A stretch of 40,749 bases of DNA from DATFYP01 sp035626235. Its GTDB lineage: Archaea; Thermoproteota; Nitrososphaeria; Nitrososphaerales; Gagatemarchaeaceae. The position numbers and the translations under genes are program-made. Location of the stretch: positions 1 to 40,749 of the forward strand of contig DASPOB010000022.1 of the NCBI GenBank assembly GCA_035626235.1, written 5' to 3'. The notes under the pieces are model-generated. The model searched no databases. It was not told where the DNA came from and was given only the letters and a program-made list of their open reading frames with translations. Position 1 is the stretch's first letter. Each line of letters opens with the position of its first letter. Shown one piece after another: positions 15,058 through 23,498 of the stretch.

Positions 15058-16272
15058 CTAGCTTCTCTTAGCTGTGGAAACGATGGACAAGACGTCTCTG
15101 TCTCTGAGCACATAATTGGTTGGTAGGTGAATGCCGGTCCTAGCGTCGACGGCGTAGACCAGCCCCTTCGTCAGCTCGGTGTGGATTGAGGCGGCCAGCT
15201 CCTCCACGGTCGACCCGGTCGGCATGAGGTAGACGTCTGGGAGGATGCGGCCGTTCTTGTCGGTAAGCCTCTCAACATCGGCGACTGGGTAGATAGCATT
15301 CATCTTCAGGAGCTTGAACACCGCGATGTTCAGCCCGAACTGGACACCGGTCCTGAGATACTCGCCAAAGACCTTCCTTCTGATGTAGGCGAGGGCGCTC
15401 TTCTGGGCCTCGTTCAGGTCCTGGGGTCTCAGGATTTCAAACCGTTCCTCGCCTGGGACGTACTTGATGAGACCCTTCGACTCCGCTCTGCGGAGGGTCA
15501 GCTCCGCCTCTCCACTTGTCGGGACGACTATCAGCCCCTTGTACTTCTCTCTTAGCCGCTTGAAGTTCTCTGCCGCGAAAGGCAGGTCCATCTTGTTAGC
15601 AATGACCAGCGTAGGTTTGGAGGCTTCCCGTAGGGCCCAGCAGAAGCTCTGAATCTCTTTTTCCGTCCACGAATCGAACTCTCGGTCCGCGAGCATGCTC
15701 TCATTCATGGCCGAGATGACGTGTTCCTTTCTCACTCCGATTCCGTGAAGGACTTCCTCCACAGCGGTCGGTACCCCGTATCCAGGCGTCTTCGAAAGTT
15801 TCGAGATTTTCGCGATGTTGCTCGTGAACAGCTTGGTGTACCAGAGGACAAGCTCGAGCTCTACGTCAGCAAAGTCAGCGATCGGGTCGCCTGTCCCCGG
15901 CTCGGAAATCTTGCCGTCCTTGTCCACGCTCCCCGACGCATCTACGACGTGGAGCAACGCGTCGGACTGGGCTGCGACACTCAGGAACTGGTTCCCAAGT
16001 CCCTTTCCCATCCAGGCTCCCTTGATCAGTCCAGGGAGGTCTGTGATTTCGACAGGTATGAACCTCCAGCCGTCTTCGCACTTGGAGTTCATGGGAGTGT
16101 CCTGAACCCCGAACTCCTTGTGGACGCAAAGCGTGACCGCGCTGGCCACTCCCGTTTCGGGAGCCTTCGTTGTAAACGGATAGTTGGAAATCTCCCCGGC
16201 CATCAGCGTCATTGAGTTGAAGAGCGTCGTCTTTCCAGCGTTGGTCTTACCCACAATCCCGACCCTAATCAT
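15058..16272 (-). CDS. ychF: YchF/Obg-related GTPase with TGS domain
   Basis: 404 residues. The P-loop is GKTNAGKTT (8-16), G3 is DLPG, and the N-K-M-D tetrad (NKMDLPFA) is present, so guanine is likely, although some YchF proteins prefer ATP. A helical insertion follows, and the C-terminal TGS domain (LMPTGSTVEELAASIHTELTKGLVYAVD...GIHLPTNYVLRDRDVLSI) is complete. These archaeal proteins bind ribosomes or translation factors, and the precise role is unclear. ATG 16272 is preceded by a box A-like ACTATAAGT at about 16312-16320. The stop lies 46 bases before the priL start, so the two may be cotranscribed. Confidence 0.93.
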   Translation of the reverse strand: MIRVGIVGKTNAGKTTLFNSMTLMAGEISNYPFTTKAPETGVASAVTLCVHKEFGVQDTPMNSKCEDGWRFIPVEITDLPGLIKGAWMGKGLGNQFLSVAAQSDALLHVVDASGSVDKDGKISEPGTGDPIADFADVELELVLWYTKLFTSNIAKISKLSKTPGYGVPTAVEEVLHGIGVRKEHVISAMNESMLADREFDSWTEKEIQSFCWALREASKPTLVIANKMDLPFAAENFKRLREKYKGLIVVPTSGEAELTLRRAESKGLIKYVPGEERFEILRPQDLNEAQKSALAYIRRKVFGEYLRTGVQFGLNIAVFKLLKMNAIYPVADVERLTDKNGRILPDVYLMPTGSTVEELAASIHTELTKGLVYAVDARTGIHLPTNYVLRDRDVLSIVSTAKRS

Positions 16273-16462
16273 GAATCTTCCGTCCCCTTGGTTGTCTTCT
16301 GAAGACCGCTCTACTTATAGTTGAAGGGTTGATTTTTCCGCAAGCTCGCCGCTGCGCCAGGGATCGTTTCCGTCCTCGCTTCGGCTCTCTATCCGGTGGC
16401 AATTGACTACTCATGCCAATCTCCCTCGCTCTAGTTGCTTAGATGAGCATCCTGCAGGGGCG

Positions 16463-16981
16463 TCAGGGAAAGGGAGACGACCGCCACGCCCTTTGCGCTT
16501 CATACCAGTAGACGGCCGACGACGCAATCAAGAGCCCGCAGAACAGCTCAAGGACCGGGACGTACTGGAAATAGGGGGAGGCAGCAATGGTCAGGTAGAC
16601 CGCGAAGACGCTGAAGAACACCGCGTAGAAGACGAACCTCGGCACGATGAGCGTCCCTACCCTGAGGAAGTTCTTCATGATGTCCACCTTCACTTCCTCC
16701 ATTACCGCGTACCCCCCTCCATCCCCTGACACGAGGCCAAGGTCTTTCAGCTTGTTGAGGTGGTACTGCGCCAGAGACGGGTTCGACATCCTGAGTGCCC
16801 GCTGTACCTCGCGGACTCCCACCTTCCGTTTCCTGAGCGCGTAGACGTAGACTCTCAGGGTATTCCCCTTGAGTTCCGAGTCGATTTTCCCCTGGGCCTT
16901 GATTTCCGCCCCCTCGGAGCCTCCTTCGCTCAAGCCCTGCGGTTCCCCCTCAACCGGGCCTGTACCGGAGAATAGCCGCAA
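16463..16981 (-). CDS. Membrane-tethered winged-helix regulator
   Basis: 172 residues. An acidic low-complexity start (GPVEGEPQGLSEGGSEGAE) is followed by a winged helix (LRVYVYALRKRKVGVREVQRALRMSNPSLAQYHLNKLKDLGLVSGDGGGYAV). Two C-terminal membrane helices follow (IVPRFVFYAVFFSVFAVYLTIA and VLELFCGLLIASSAVYWY). The design is that of one-component regulators that sense from the membrane. The frame begins inside the 3' end of the aRF1 gene (32-base overlap), implying coupled expression, although a later start nearer the winged helix is possible. Targets unknown. Confidence 0.75.
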   Translation of the reverse strand: MRLFSGTGPVEGEPQGLSEGGSEGAEIKAQGKIDSELKGNTLRVYVYALRKRKVGVREVQRALRMSNPSLAQYHLNKLKDLGLVSGDGGGYAVMEEVKVDIMKNFLRVGTLIVPRFVFYAVFFSVFAVYLTIAASPYFQYVPVLELFCGLLIASSAVYWYEAQRAWRSSPFP

Positions 16982-18200
16982 TCCCCCCGAAGGTCTTGAA
17001 CATGTTCCCCTCCTCCGTCCCTGACGAAATCACTTCTACCTTGGAGCCGACCTGGAAGGCCGATTCCTCCAGTATGTCAACGATGTCTCTCTCGCTGATG
17101 TCGTATTCCGTCGAGCCGCACTTCGCGCACGGCTCCGAAAGGAGCTCCTGCTTCTTCTGGACCTTTGCCGAAGTCTGGACGACGTCGCTCTTGACTGTCC
17201 CGCATCTCCTGCACTTCGCCTCGAGTTTGACCGTATCGAGGTCGTCGGACACCAGCACCGCCTCTGCGTTCGCCTTTTGGAGCGCGTCCATCACCCTCGG
17301 GAGCCCATACACTGCCAGCCCTCCTTGGCGGTTGACCTCTCCCAGAAACCTTTGCACCAACTTCTTCTCCTCCACCAGCCTGACCCCCTGCAGGGTATCC
17401 GACGCCTTGTCTACGAGCTCCCTTACCCCCTCTCGTCCCGCGTAGGAAGTGTCAATCACAGCCAGCACCTTCTTCCGAAGCTCGTAGTGCAAATAGTCCC
17501 CCTTCAGGAACTCCTCCTTGGTGGGCCCGGGCCCGCCTACGATCATCCCTGTGACTTTGCCGCCATCAATGAAGACCCGCGTGGCGTGCTCCCCGACCCT
17601 GTTGAAGTAGTAGGTCATCTCCATCTCCCTGCCCCGCTCGTACCTCCTGGCAGACTGCCCGCCCTTCCTGGTCTTCCCCGAGATGCCTGATGTCATCATG
17701 TCGGCCACCTCCAAGTTGTCACCGCTCAGGATCCCCAGCCCGGCTTCGGAGGAGTCTATTGACAGCAAGCCGAAGACCTTCTCCTCCCTCAGCATGTCCT
17801 TTAGCCACTCCAGATGGAAGTGGTCGTCACACTGGTACAGGTAAGCCGTCACAGGCTTGGGCGGGGCGATTTCGTAAAGGTTGATCACTTCGCTCCCGGG
17901 CCCGTTGGTGGGAAGGGCTCCGCAGAATATTACCAGCCCTGTCTCTGGGGGAGTTCTGTAGAGCTTGAGCCTCTGCATGGCTCGCGTGAGCGCGTCTTGG
18001 ACGTGGTTCCTCGTCGTATCCGACTTGATGTTCCCAGCCGTCCCCCACTCTTCACGGAGGTTCGATATGACTTCGTGGATGGGTTTCTTAGGGGGGACGT
18101 AAAGCGAGACCAGTTCGGTACCACGTCCCTCCTTGTTGGCGAGTTCCGAAATCAGCTTCCTGACCTTGTATAGTTTGACAGAATCGGGTTTTGTCGACAA
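16950..18200 (-). CDS. prf1: Peptide chain release factor aRF1
   Basis: 416 residues from TTG 18200. Domain 1 carries the stop-codon-reading NIKS (57-60) and YxCxxxF (YQCDDHF, 122-128). Domain 2 carries GGQ (180-182), which triggers peptidyl-tRNA hydrolysis. Domain 3 has a zinc-ribbon-like pair (CRRCG and CAKCG), as in many archaeal aRF1 proteins. Length is normal, and all catalytic residues are present. It is divergent from the UMP kinase gene, with box A-like CTTTAGG on the minus strand at about 18245-18251. Confidence 0.97.
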   Translation of the reverse strand: MSTKPDSVKLYKVRKLISELANKEGRGTELVSLYVPPKKPIHEVISNLREEWGTAGNIKSDTTRNHVQDALTRAMQRLKLYRTPPETGLVIFCGALPTNGPGSEVINLYEIAPPKPVTAYLYQCDDHFHLEWLKDMLREEKVFGLLSIDSSEAGLGILSGDNLEVADMMTSGISGKTRKGGQSARRYERGREMEMTYYFNRVGEHATRVFIDGGKVTGMIVGGPGPTKEEFLKGDYLHYELRKKVLAVIDTSYAGREGVRELVDKASDTLQGVRLVEEKKLVQRFLGEVNRQGGLAVYGLPRVMDALQKANAEAVLVSDDLDTVKLEAKCRRCGTVKSDVVQTSAKVQKKQELLSEPCAKCGSTEYDISERDIVDILEESAFQVGSKVEVISSGTEEGNMFKTFGGIAAILRYRPG

Positions 18201-18288
18201 AACGGGGTTACCCCTGACTCAGGCGGGAATAGCGACGTCGGAACCTAAAGCTGGTCGCATTGCGACGTTGAAATTAGCCCAAACCTCA

Positions 18289-18297
18289 TTTATAAAA
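18289..18297 (+). promoter_or_regulatory. box A of UMP kinase operon
   Basis: TTTATAAAA is centred 28 bases before GTG 18322, implying an essentially leaderless mRNA and fixing the start choice. Confidence 0.65.
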
Positions 18298-18321
18298 GCT
18301 ACCACCAGAACACGGGCGAAA

Positions 18322-19002
18322 GTGAGTAACTCTGGCTTGAAGGCCGTACTAAGGATCGGAGGTTCGGTTCTGGGGTCTCCGCCATCTGTCGACATAGTGG
18401 ACGGCTATGCCGAGGTAATCACCGAGCTGAATTCCGAGGGCACGTCGATTGCCGTCGTTGTGGGAGGAGGCGAGGTGGCGAGGGACTACATCAGGTCTGC
18501 CAAGGGGATGGGGCTCTCTCCGTATCAGCAAGATACGGTTGCCATACACGCTTCGCGCCTGAACGCCAGGTTGATGGCGATGAAGCTCGGCGGCGTGAGC
18601 TCGGTTCCTACGTCCATAGATGGGATGCTCCAACGGCTCTCAAGGAACCGGGTCGCGGTCATGGGCGGCCTCAAACCGGGAATAACAACGGACACGGTAG
18701 CCGCCATGGTCGCTCAGAGATGGGATGCGGACCTCTTGGTCAAAGGCTCTGACCAGCAAGGAATCTACACGGCGGACCCCAGGACGAACAAGAAGGCCAA
18801 GCTGCTTGAAAGACTCTCCTACGAGAAGATGAAAGAAATCCTAGGGGGCAGCCACACGCCTGGAATCCACAGCATCGTCGACCCTGTCGCAGTCCAACAC
18901 CTCTCAGAATCGAGAGTGAGGCTGATCGTCCTGAACGGGGCAAACCCCAGAAGCGTGCTTAAGGCCGTCCGCGGGGAACGAATCGGCACACTTGTCATCT
19001 GA
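18322..19002 (+). CDS. pyrH: Archaeal UMP kinase
   Basis: 226 residues from GTG 18322, the usual length for archaeal UMP kinase of the amino-acid-kinase fold. It phosphorylates UMP to UDP in pyrimidine synthesis. Visible marks are the LRIGGSV start, VVVGGGEVARDYI (phosphate binding), MGGLKPGITTDTVAA, LLVKGSDQQGIYTADPRTNKKAK and the C-terminal LNGANPRSVLKAVRGERIGTLV. An upstream extension of the frame to 18133 would overlap the aRF1 gene and the promoter and is rejected. Confidence 0.93.
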   Translation: MSNSGLKAVLRIGGSVLGSPPSVDIVDGYAEVITELNSEGTSIAVVVGGGEVARDYIRSAKGMGLSPYQQDTVAIHASRLNARLMAMKLGGVSSVPTSIDGMLQRLSRNRVAVMGGLKPGITTDTVAAMVAQRWDADLLVKGSDQQGIYTADPRTNKKAKLLERLSYEKMKEILGGSHTPGIHSIVDPVAVQHLSESRVRLIVLNGANPRSVLKAVRGERIGTLVI

Positions 19003-19026
19003 GCGCCTGAACGGCATCGATGTGAA

Positions 19027-20001
19027 ATGGTCTCCATAGCCATTTACATCGTGCTGATTGCCGCCATCTTCATCTCATTCTGGTCGTCTCTGGTGGAGGC
19101 GACGTATCTCACACTCAGGCCCCTATCTCTGAGCTCCTCGATAAACGGAGGCTCTGCTCACGCCTCCAAAGCGCTCGCGATAGTCGGGGAGAAAACAAGG
19201 CTCGTCAGCGTGACGACCTTCCTCGACACCATATCCAACGTGGTTCTCGCGAGCTGCATGGGGCTCGTCCTCTCCGACTACTTCGGGCCTATCGGCTGGG
19301 TTTACAGCACCGTCGCCGGTTCCCTCGCCATCATGGTCCTCCTGTACCTGCTCCCGAAGGCCATCGGCATCGAGAACGCGCTTAGGATGTCCATCGCCCT
19401 GTCTCCCAGCACCATGTTTGTGATGAACGGCTTGGCGCCGATTGCGGTTCCCCTGACTTCTGTAGCAAGGGGTCTTTCTGAAATGCTGGTGGGCAAATCC
19501 ACCTACAGAGAGGTCGACCTGGTGGACGAATTTGAGGACGTCGTCACCATGCTCGAGAAGGCAGGACACATAGAACCCGATGTCGGGAGGCTTCTCAGGA
19601 CTGCGTTGGCCTCTTCCAAGGGCACGGCGATGGACTCGATTACCCCCGTTGAGGAGATAATCTCGATCCCCAACAACGCCACCGTCCTCGAGGCGCTGGA
19701 GGCGATGGGGCAGACCAGCCACCCCAGGATTCCTGTCTACGACCCCAAGAGAACGCAGTACGTCGGCGCGGTCACCTTCAGAACCATTTCCAAGGCCGTC
19801 GGCAGGAATCTCCTCGGCGCTAGTGCGCTTGACTACATGGTCCAGCCAGCGAAGGTGAGCAGGGACGAGGGGCTGGCCTCCGTGATGGAGAAGATGCAGG
19901 AGGCAGGAACCACCATCGCTTTCGTGTTCGATGATCGGGGCATGGTGGGGATGATAACCCTGTCTGACATCATCGAGCAGGTCCTAGGCGTCAAGGTCTG
20001 A
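19027..20001 (+). CDS. DUF21/CNNM-like membrane protein with CBS pair
   Basis: 324 residues. The N-terminal half has three or four membrane helices with the SSLVEATYLTL start typical of the DUF21 (CNNM/CorC) transporter domain. Two CBS motifs follow (roughly 195-255 around HPRIPVYDPKRTQYVGAVT and 260-320 ending GMVGMITLSDIIEQVLG), which normally bind adenosine nucleotides. No CorC_HlyC C-terminal domain follows. Relatives act in magnesium or other cation efflux; the ion is not evident here. It starts 24 bases after pyrH and is probably cotranscribed. Confidence 0.87.
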   Translation: MVSIAIYIVLIAAIFISFWSSLVEATYLTLRPLSLSSSINGGSAHASKALAIVGEKTRLVSVTTFLDTISNVVLASCMGLVLSDYFGPIGWVYSTVAGSLAIMVLLYLLPKAIGIENALRMSIALSPSTMFVMNGLAPIAVPLTSVARGLSEMLVGKSTYREVDLVDEFEDVVTMLEKAGHIEPDVGRLLRTALASSKGTAMDSITPVEEIISIPNNATVLEALEAMGQTSHPRIPVYDPKRTQYVGAVTFRTISKAVGRNLLGASALDYMVQPAKVSRDEGLASVMEKMQEAGTTIAFVFDDRGMVGMITLSDIIEQVLGVKV

Positions 20002-20098
20002 GCCCGACGTCCGCCCGTCACCGGGACTTTCTCACGCCTGCGCGCGCGCTGATTGTTCCAGCACCGACAAGATTCTAAGACGGCGCAGTTCGGCCCCC

Positions 20099-21031
20099 TT
20101 GGCTGGCTTGACTCATCCCGGGTTACTCTGCGATTCGCTGACCAAGGTGTACGGCGGCTCTGAGGGGAAAAGAGCGCTCGACTCCGTCAGCCTCACCGTC
20201 CCCTCCCACGGGATCTTCTCCCTGATAGGGATGAACGGTGCCGGAAAGACAACCCTGGTCAGGATACTCGCGACTCAGCTGGAGCCGACCTCGGGATCGG
20301 CGTCCATCGATGGCCTGGATGTAATCAAAGACGCGAAACGAATCAGGAACCGAATCGCCTGCGTGCCTCAGGAGGCCAGAACCGTCCCCTGGATGACTCC
20401 GAAACAGACGGTCCTTTCATACCTACTGTGGAGGGGCCTCGGATACAGAGAGGCAGGCAAGAAGGCCGTGGAAGCGCTGGCAAGGGTCGGCGTGGAGAGC
20501 CAGCAGAATGTTCTGAACCGCCGCCTTTCTGGAGGGATGAAGAGGAAGGTTCTCGTGGCGACCGTTCTATCTTCCGACGCTGACATCATTTTCCTTGACG
20601 AGCCGACGACTGGGCTTGATCCGATTTCGAGACAGGAGCTCTGGAAATACCTCTCTGGCCTCGCGCAGAATCGCTTCGTGATTCTTACCACACATTACCT
20701 GGAGGAAGCTGAGAGGCTGGCGGACGTTATCGGGGTCCTGCACGAAGGTAAACTGGTGGGGTTCGGAACCTTGGAAGAACTCCGTTCCGCGGTGAGGTAC
20801 CAGTACAGCGTAATGGTGGCGTCAGATTCCAGATTGCCGACCGTCAAGAACGGGACTGTCACCAGGAGCCACTCGGGTCAGACTCAGATCCTCACCAACG
20901 AATCTGAGGCGTACGACATCTCACGGGCGCTTCTCGAAGGAGGAGCCAAGTTCTCCATGAGCAAGACTTCTCTGGAAGACATCTTCTTCCGGCTGGTCCA
21001 CAGAACCGGCCAGGAGGCCGAAAGCGATTGA
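20099..21031 (+). CDS. ABC-2 exporter ATPase subunit
   Basis: 310 residues from TTG 20099. Walker A GMNGAGKT (44-51), Q-loop CVPQEA, signature LSGGMKRK, Walker B IIFLDEPTTGLDP and H-loop THYLEEAE are all present. A C-terminal extension (about 225-310) resembles that of DrrA/CcmA-like exporters. It pairs with the permease that begins at its stop codon. A box A-like TTCTAAGAC lies about 25 bases upstream. The cargo is unknown: drug, lipid or polysaccharide export are the usual roles of such pairs. Confidence 0.93.
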   Translation: MAGLTHPGLLCDSLTKVYGGSEGKRALDSVSLTVPSHGIFSLIGMNGAGKTTLVRILATQLEPTSGSASIDGLDVIKDAKRIRNRIACVPQEARTVPWMTPKQTVLSYLLWRGLGYREAGKKAVEALARVGVESQQNVLNRRLSGGMKRKVLVATVLSSDADIIFLDEPTTGLDPISRQELWKYLSGLAQNRFVILTTHYLEEAERLADVIGVLHEGKLVGFGTLEELRSAVRYQYSVMVASDSRLPTVKNGTVTRSHSGQTQILTNESEAYDISRALLEGGAKFSMSKTSLEDIFFRLVHRTGQEAESD

Positions 21032-21768
21032 GGTCGTGGGGTAGGCAAGTTCTGGCATCCATCCTCGTGAACTCCGTCTACGAGATGAAGAACTACCCGG
21101 TGGTGCTGCTGAACACGGTGCTCTCGCCCCTATCCTTCCTTATCGTGATTACGTTCGTCAGCCAGGGAAGGCTCATCGGAGATGCAATTGAAGGGGGGTT
21201 CATCATGAGCATGTTCCAGAGCGGGATGTCGCTTCAGGGAGACCTGTCCCACCTGAAGAACGACTTCAAACTGCAGGACATGGTGGTCAGCTCTCCCACC
21301 TCGTCGGGAGCCTACGTCACCGGGATGGCCATCGCCGAGGTTATCTACTCGGTCCCGGCACTTGCCGTGCTTACCGTCCTCCTGGCGGTCTATGTCCACC
21401 CGGGCGCCCTCCAGGTGGTCGAGCTTCTCGTTGTCTTTGCTCTGATGTTCCTCGCGTCGGTGACGCTGGGCTTCACGCTGTCCACCTTTTCGAGTGACAT
21501 AGTGCAGAGCTTCGCCTTCTCGAGGCTGATCTCGACGCTCTTCTCCACCCTTCCGCCCGTCTACTACCCGATCACCTACATCCCGCTTCCGTTCAGATAC
21601 GCCGCTTACCTCTCCCCCACGACCTACGCGGCGGAGATAGTGCAAAACGCGACTGGACTGGTTTCTCTAAGTCAAGCAGAAATCGACGTCGGCTGGGTGG
21701 TGCTCGTGGGGGTGGCAGTCATACTGTCTCTGATCGCCGGCAAGAAGGCTAGATGGAGAGAGGTATGA
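21028..21768 (+). CDS. ABC-2 type permease
   Basis: 246 residues with six membrane helices in the ABC-2 pattern. These include the early SPLSFLIVITFVSQG, the LQDMVVSSPTSSGAYVTGMAIAEVIYSVPALAVL region (a coupling-helix and TM pattern of ABC-2 proteins), and YPITYIPLPFRYAAYLSPTTYAAEIVQ near the end. The TTG start at 21028 overlaps the TGA stop of the ATPase gene (TTGA), so translation is coupled. A strong hairpin follows the stop. Confidence 0.9.
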   Translation: MRSWGRQVLASILVNSVYEMKNYPVVLLNTVLSPLSFLIVITFVSQGRLIGDAIEGGFIMSMFQSGMSLQGDLSHLKNDFKLQDMVVSSPTSSGAYVTGMAIAEVIYSVPALAVLTVLLAVYVHPGALQVVELLVVFALMFLASVTLGFTLSTFSSDIVQSFAFSRLISTLFSTLPPVYYPITYIPLPFRYAAYLSPTTYAAEIVQNATGLVSLSQAEIDVGWVVLVGVAVILSLIAGKKARWREV

Positions 21769-21775
21769 CAATCCA

Positions 21776-21797
21776 GCTCTCTCGTCCGCGGGAGAGC
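21776..21797 (+). terminator. Hairpin after ABC operon
   Basis: GCTCTCTCG-TCCG-CGGGAGAGC gives a 9-bp stem (one T-G pair) with a 4-base loop, 7 bases after the permease stop and ahead of the convergent VOC gene. No T tract follows, so it may act as an mRNA 3'-end structure rather than a simple terminator. Confidence 0.45.
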
Positions 21798-21884
21798 ACT
21801 GGAGTCTGACGGGTTTCCATCCCGCTAGATGGTGGACGAGGCGGGTGTTTCGGAGAAGATGCAACTCGGAGGCTTGTCTGCAGC

Positions 21885-22265
21885 CTATTTTGCGGCGTTC
21901 TGCCACAGTCCTATGATGTTGCCTTCCGTGTCGGTGAAGTAGGCCGTGAACCCCATCTCGCCTACCGGCGACTTCTTTGCCGCAATCTTCCCGCCCAGTT
22001 TCTTGACGTTCTCCAGAGTCTTGTCGATGTCATCTACGGCGATTGTGACTGTCGGGGCCTGCAGTGGACCGCTCTTCTTCCCCATACCCCCGTTGATGGC
22101 TCCGGGAGAGGACGGCATCCCGTTCTTGTCAGACGGCGTGGTGCCTATCATCCAGTACTCCCAGTTCGGAAACTGGCTGATCTGCCATCCGAAGGCCTTG
22201 GAGTAGAATGTCGTAGCTCGTTTGGGATCCTTTGCGGGGATCTCGAAGTGAACGACCGAATCCAT
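21885..22265 (-). CDS. VOC-superfamily protein (glyoxalase-like)
   Basis: 126 residues. The opening VVHFEIPAKDPKRATTFYSKAFGWQISQFPNWEYWMI, the glycine-rich middle (PGAINGGMGKK) and the close MGFTAYFTDTEGNIIGLWQNA are typical of the small YdcJ/CFP32-like VOC proteins. Candidate metal ligands are H6 and E8 early, but the C-terminal E of true glyoxalase I is replaced in IIGLWQ, so catalysis is unclear. It stands alone between the ABC operon and the accessory region. Confidence 0.85.
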   Translation of the reverse strand: MDSVVHFEIPAKDPKRATTFYSKAFGWQISQFPNWEYWMIGTTPSDKNGMPSSPGAINGGMGKKSGPLQAPTVTIAVDDIDKTLENVKKLGGKIAAKKSPVGEMGFTAYFTDTEGNIIGLWQNAAK

Positions 22266-22495
22266 GTTGGGCGGGTAAATTGGCGGTTATTAAATTCAGT
22301 AGGAGTGGTCCCTACTTCGGGAGGCTTCGATGAGTCTATCCTTCCCCAAACTAGAAGCGAAGACCTTGTCAACGGTTCAATCGCCACGATGACTGACAGC
22401 CACGGATTCTGCACCCCGGAAAATCGTGTTCGTCATCGCCTCCGCCCTCTCGATACTCACACTTCGAGGTGATCCAGTGCGTGGGTGGGAGTCCA

Positions 22496-22511
22496 GCCCA
22501 ACATGTTGGGC
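22496..22511. repeat. Perfect 16-bp palindrome
   Basis: GCCCAACATGTTGGGC is its own reverse complement. A 12-base part of it, CATGTTGGGCGG (22502-22513), recurs at 22263-22274 across the start codon of the VOC gene. Confidence 0.7.
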
Positions 22512-22585
22512 GGAGATTCGAAGGATAGAAGGATGGAAAAGCCCCCCGGCCGGTGTTCATGTCCAAAGTTTGATTCCAATCAGCC

Positions 22586-22610
22586 GATGGTTCGAATCCG
22601 GGCGACCCCA
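22586..22610 (+). repeat. tRNA-Pro 3'-end remnant (possible attachment site)
   Basis: GATGG-TTCGAAT-CCGGG-CGACCCC-A matches the T arm, acceptor strand and discriminator of tRNA-Pro(CGG) at 7027-7051 at 22 of 25 positions. No matching 5' half (GGGGTCG) is found upstream, so it is a fragment, as left by integration into a tRNA gene. Confidence 0.55.
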
Positions 22611-22806
22611 CATCAGAATAGCTTGGAACGGTGTCCATTTAACGGAAAGGAGTTTGATTCTGGCCAATTCAGATAAGATGAAACCTTACTCAGATTGCCA
22701 AAAAGAGCTTGATTCCAGCTATTGAAGTTCGGGGCCCAAGCTTTGAACCGAGTTTCTTTGTCATTTGACATCATGAGCATGGAGAAGAACGAAGTCTAGA
22801 GCTCCG

Positions 22807-23409
22807 CTACAGTTCATGCTTGCACTCGGTTGCTCCTCTTGCGATCGCCTGGATTAGCATTACATTCGGTTTCCCAAGCGCTTCTCTCAGAAAGACCGTG
22901 TGGAAGGTGTCGCAGGTCATCGTCGGATATTTCTGTGCTATCTTGAGAATCGGGCAGTTCTTACTCACGCAGTATTCCTTGGTCCCTTCTCTCCTGAGTT
23001 CCGGCTGGAATCCGAAGTCGGCGAGCACAGGAAGCAGCGACGCGAGGCTCTCGTGCCTACCTGCACCTCCCGCGAGGATGCGTCCCGCGGACGCGTAGAG
23101 CTCCCTCGTCTTCCCCTCGCTTAGGTCGTTGAAAGCTGCCATTGTCAAGAGCTCAGCGACTAGGTCGTACTTGGACGAAACGTTGGTCCTTCCATCCAAT
23201 GTGATTGTATACATCTTGCTCGGACGCCCTCTCCCCGTCTTCTTGAACGACGGTTTGACCAGTCCCTGGGCAACCATGTCCTCCAGGTGTCTCCTGATCA
23301 CACTGAGGTTCATCTTCATCTTCGTTGCAAGCGCCTCAGCTGTCGTCTCCCCTTCTAACAGCAGAACCAGAATCCTCCGTTTGGTCTCTCCGAGTGGTAT
23401 CTGGTCCAC
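22807..23409 (-). CDS. SufR-like winged-helix regulator with four-cysteine sensor domain
   Basis: 200 residues from GTG 23409. The N-terminal winged helix reads LGETKRRILVLLLEGETTAEALATKMKMN..RRHLEDMVAQGLVKPSF, with a basic wing (KKTGRGRPSKMYTIT). The C-terminal domain carries C147, C152, C166 and C196 in EYCVSKNCPI, YPTMTCDTF and GATECKHE, much like the Fe-S ligand pattern of SufR-type ArsR/DeoR regulators. I infer an iron-sulfur or metal cluster that controls DNA binding. It is divergent from the redox operon at 23499, with a 17-bp palindrome between the promoters. Its own box A (TTTAAA, 23433-23438) is about 26 bases upstream of the GTG, so the mRNA is leaderless. Confidence 0.82.
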   Translation of the reverse strand: MDQIPLGETKRRILVLLLEGETTAEALATKMKMNLSVIRRHLEDMVAQGLVKPSFKKTGRGRPSKMYTITLDGRTNVSSKYDLVAELLTMAAFNDLSEGKTRELYASAGRILAGGAGRHESLASLLPVLADFGFQPELRREGTKEYCVSKNCPILKIAQKYPTMTCDTFHTVFLREALGKPNVMLIQAIARGATECKHEL

Positions 23410-23432
23410 GACGCGATGGTAGTTTGTTCCTG

Positions 23433-23438
23433 TTTAAA
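23433..23438 (-). promoter_or_regulatory. box A of SufR-like regulator
   Basis: TTTAAA inside GGGTTTAAACAGG (minus strand) is centred about 26 bases from the GTG start of the regulator. Confidence 0.6.
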
Positions 23439-23449
23439 CCCTTTTGATG

Positions 23450-23466
23450 TTTCTATGCCATAGAAA
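23450..23466. promoter_or_regulatory. 17-bp palindromic operator candidate
   Basis: TTTCTATG-C-CATAGAAA is a perfect inverted repeat around a single base. It lies between the two divergent box A elements and directly abuts the TATA of the rightward operon. This is a standard repressor position for the adjacent four-cysteine winged-helix protein. Confidence 0.65.
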
Positions 23467-23470
23467 GCAT

Positions 23471-23477
23471 TATATCC
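23471..23477 (+). promoter_or_regulatory. box A of redox operon
   Basis: TATATCC within GCATTATATCCC is about 26 bases upstream of ATG 23499, implying a leaderless first gene. Confidence 0.6.
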
Positions 23478-23498
23478 CATTGAAGTGGAGAGTCCCTG

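Larger units (their letters stand above)
22266..22806. other. Long intergenic region with palindrome and tRNA fragments
   Basis: 541 bases without a convincing gene. It holds a perfect 16-bp palindrome (22496-22511), a tRNA-Pro-like 3' fragment (22586-22610), and three shorter TTTGATTC-like stretches (near 22569, 22652 and 22709) that look like degraded T loops. Composition is more AT-rich than the flanking core genes. Open frames through here are short and unlike proteins. Confidence 0.5.

Noticed and set aside
14016..15113. Longer start for priL
   Set aside because: It would overlap the GTPase gene by 56 bases and add residues (CSETETSCPSFPQ...) unlike PriL; TTG 15011 precedes the family start.
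22480..22610. A full intron-containing tRNA ending at 22610
   Set aside because: No 5' acceptor strand GGGGTCG or D arm is found upstream; only the 3' third is tRNA-like.
22369..22638. Minus-strand frame of 89 codons
   Set aside because: Its translation contains the typical readthrough of a tRNA T arm (GSPGFEPS) and no protein family features.
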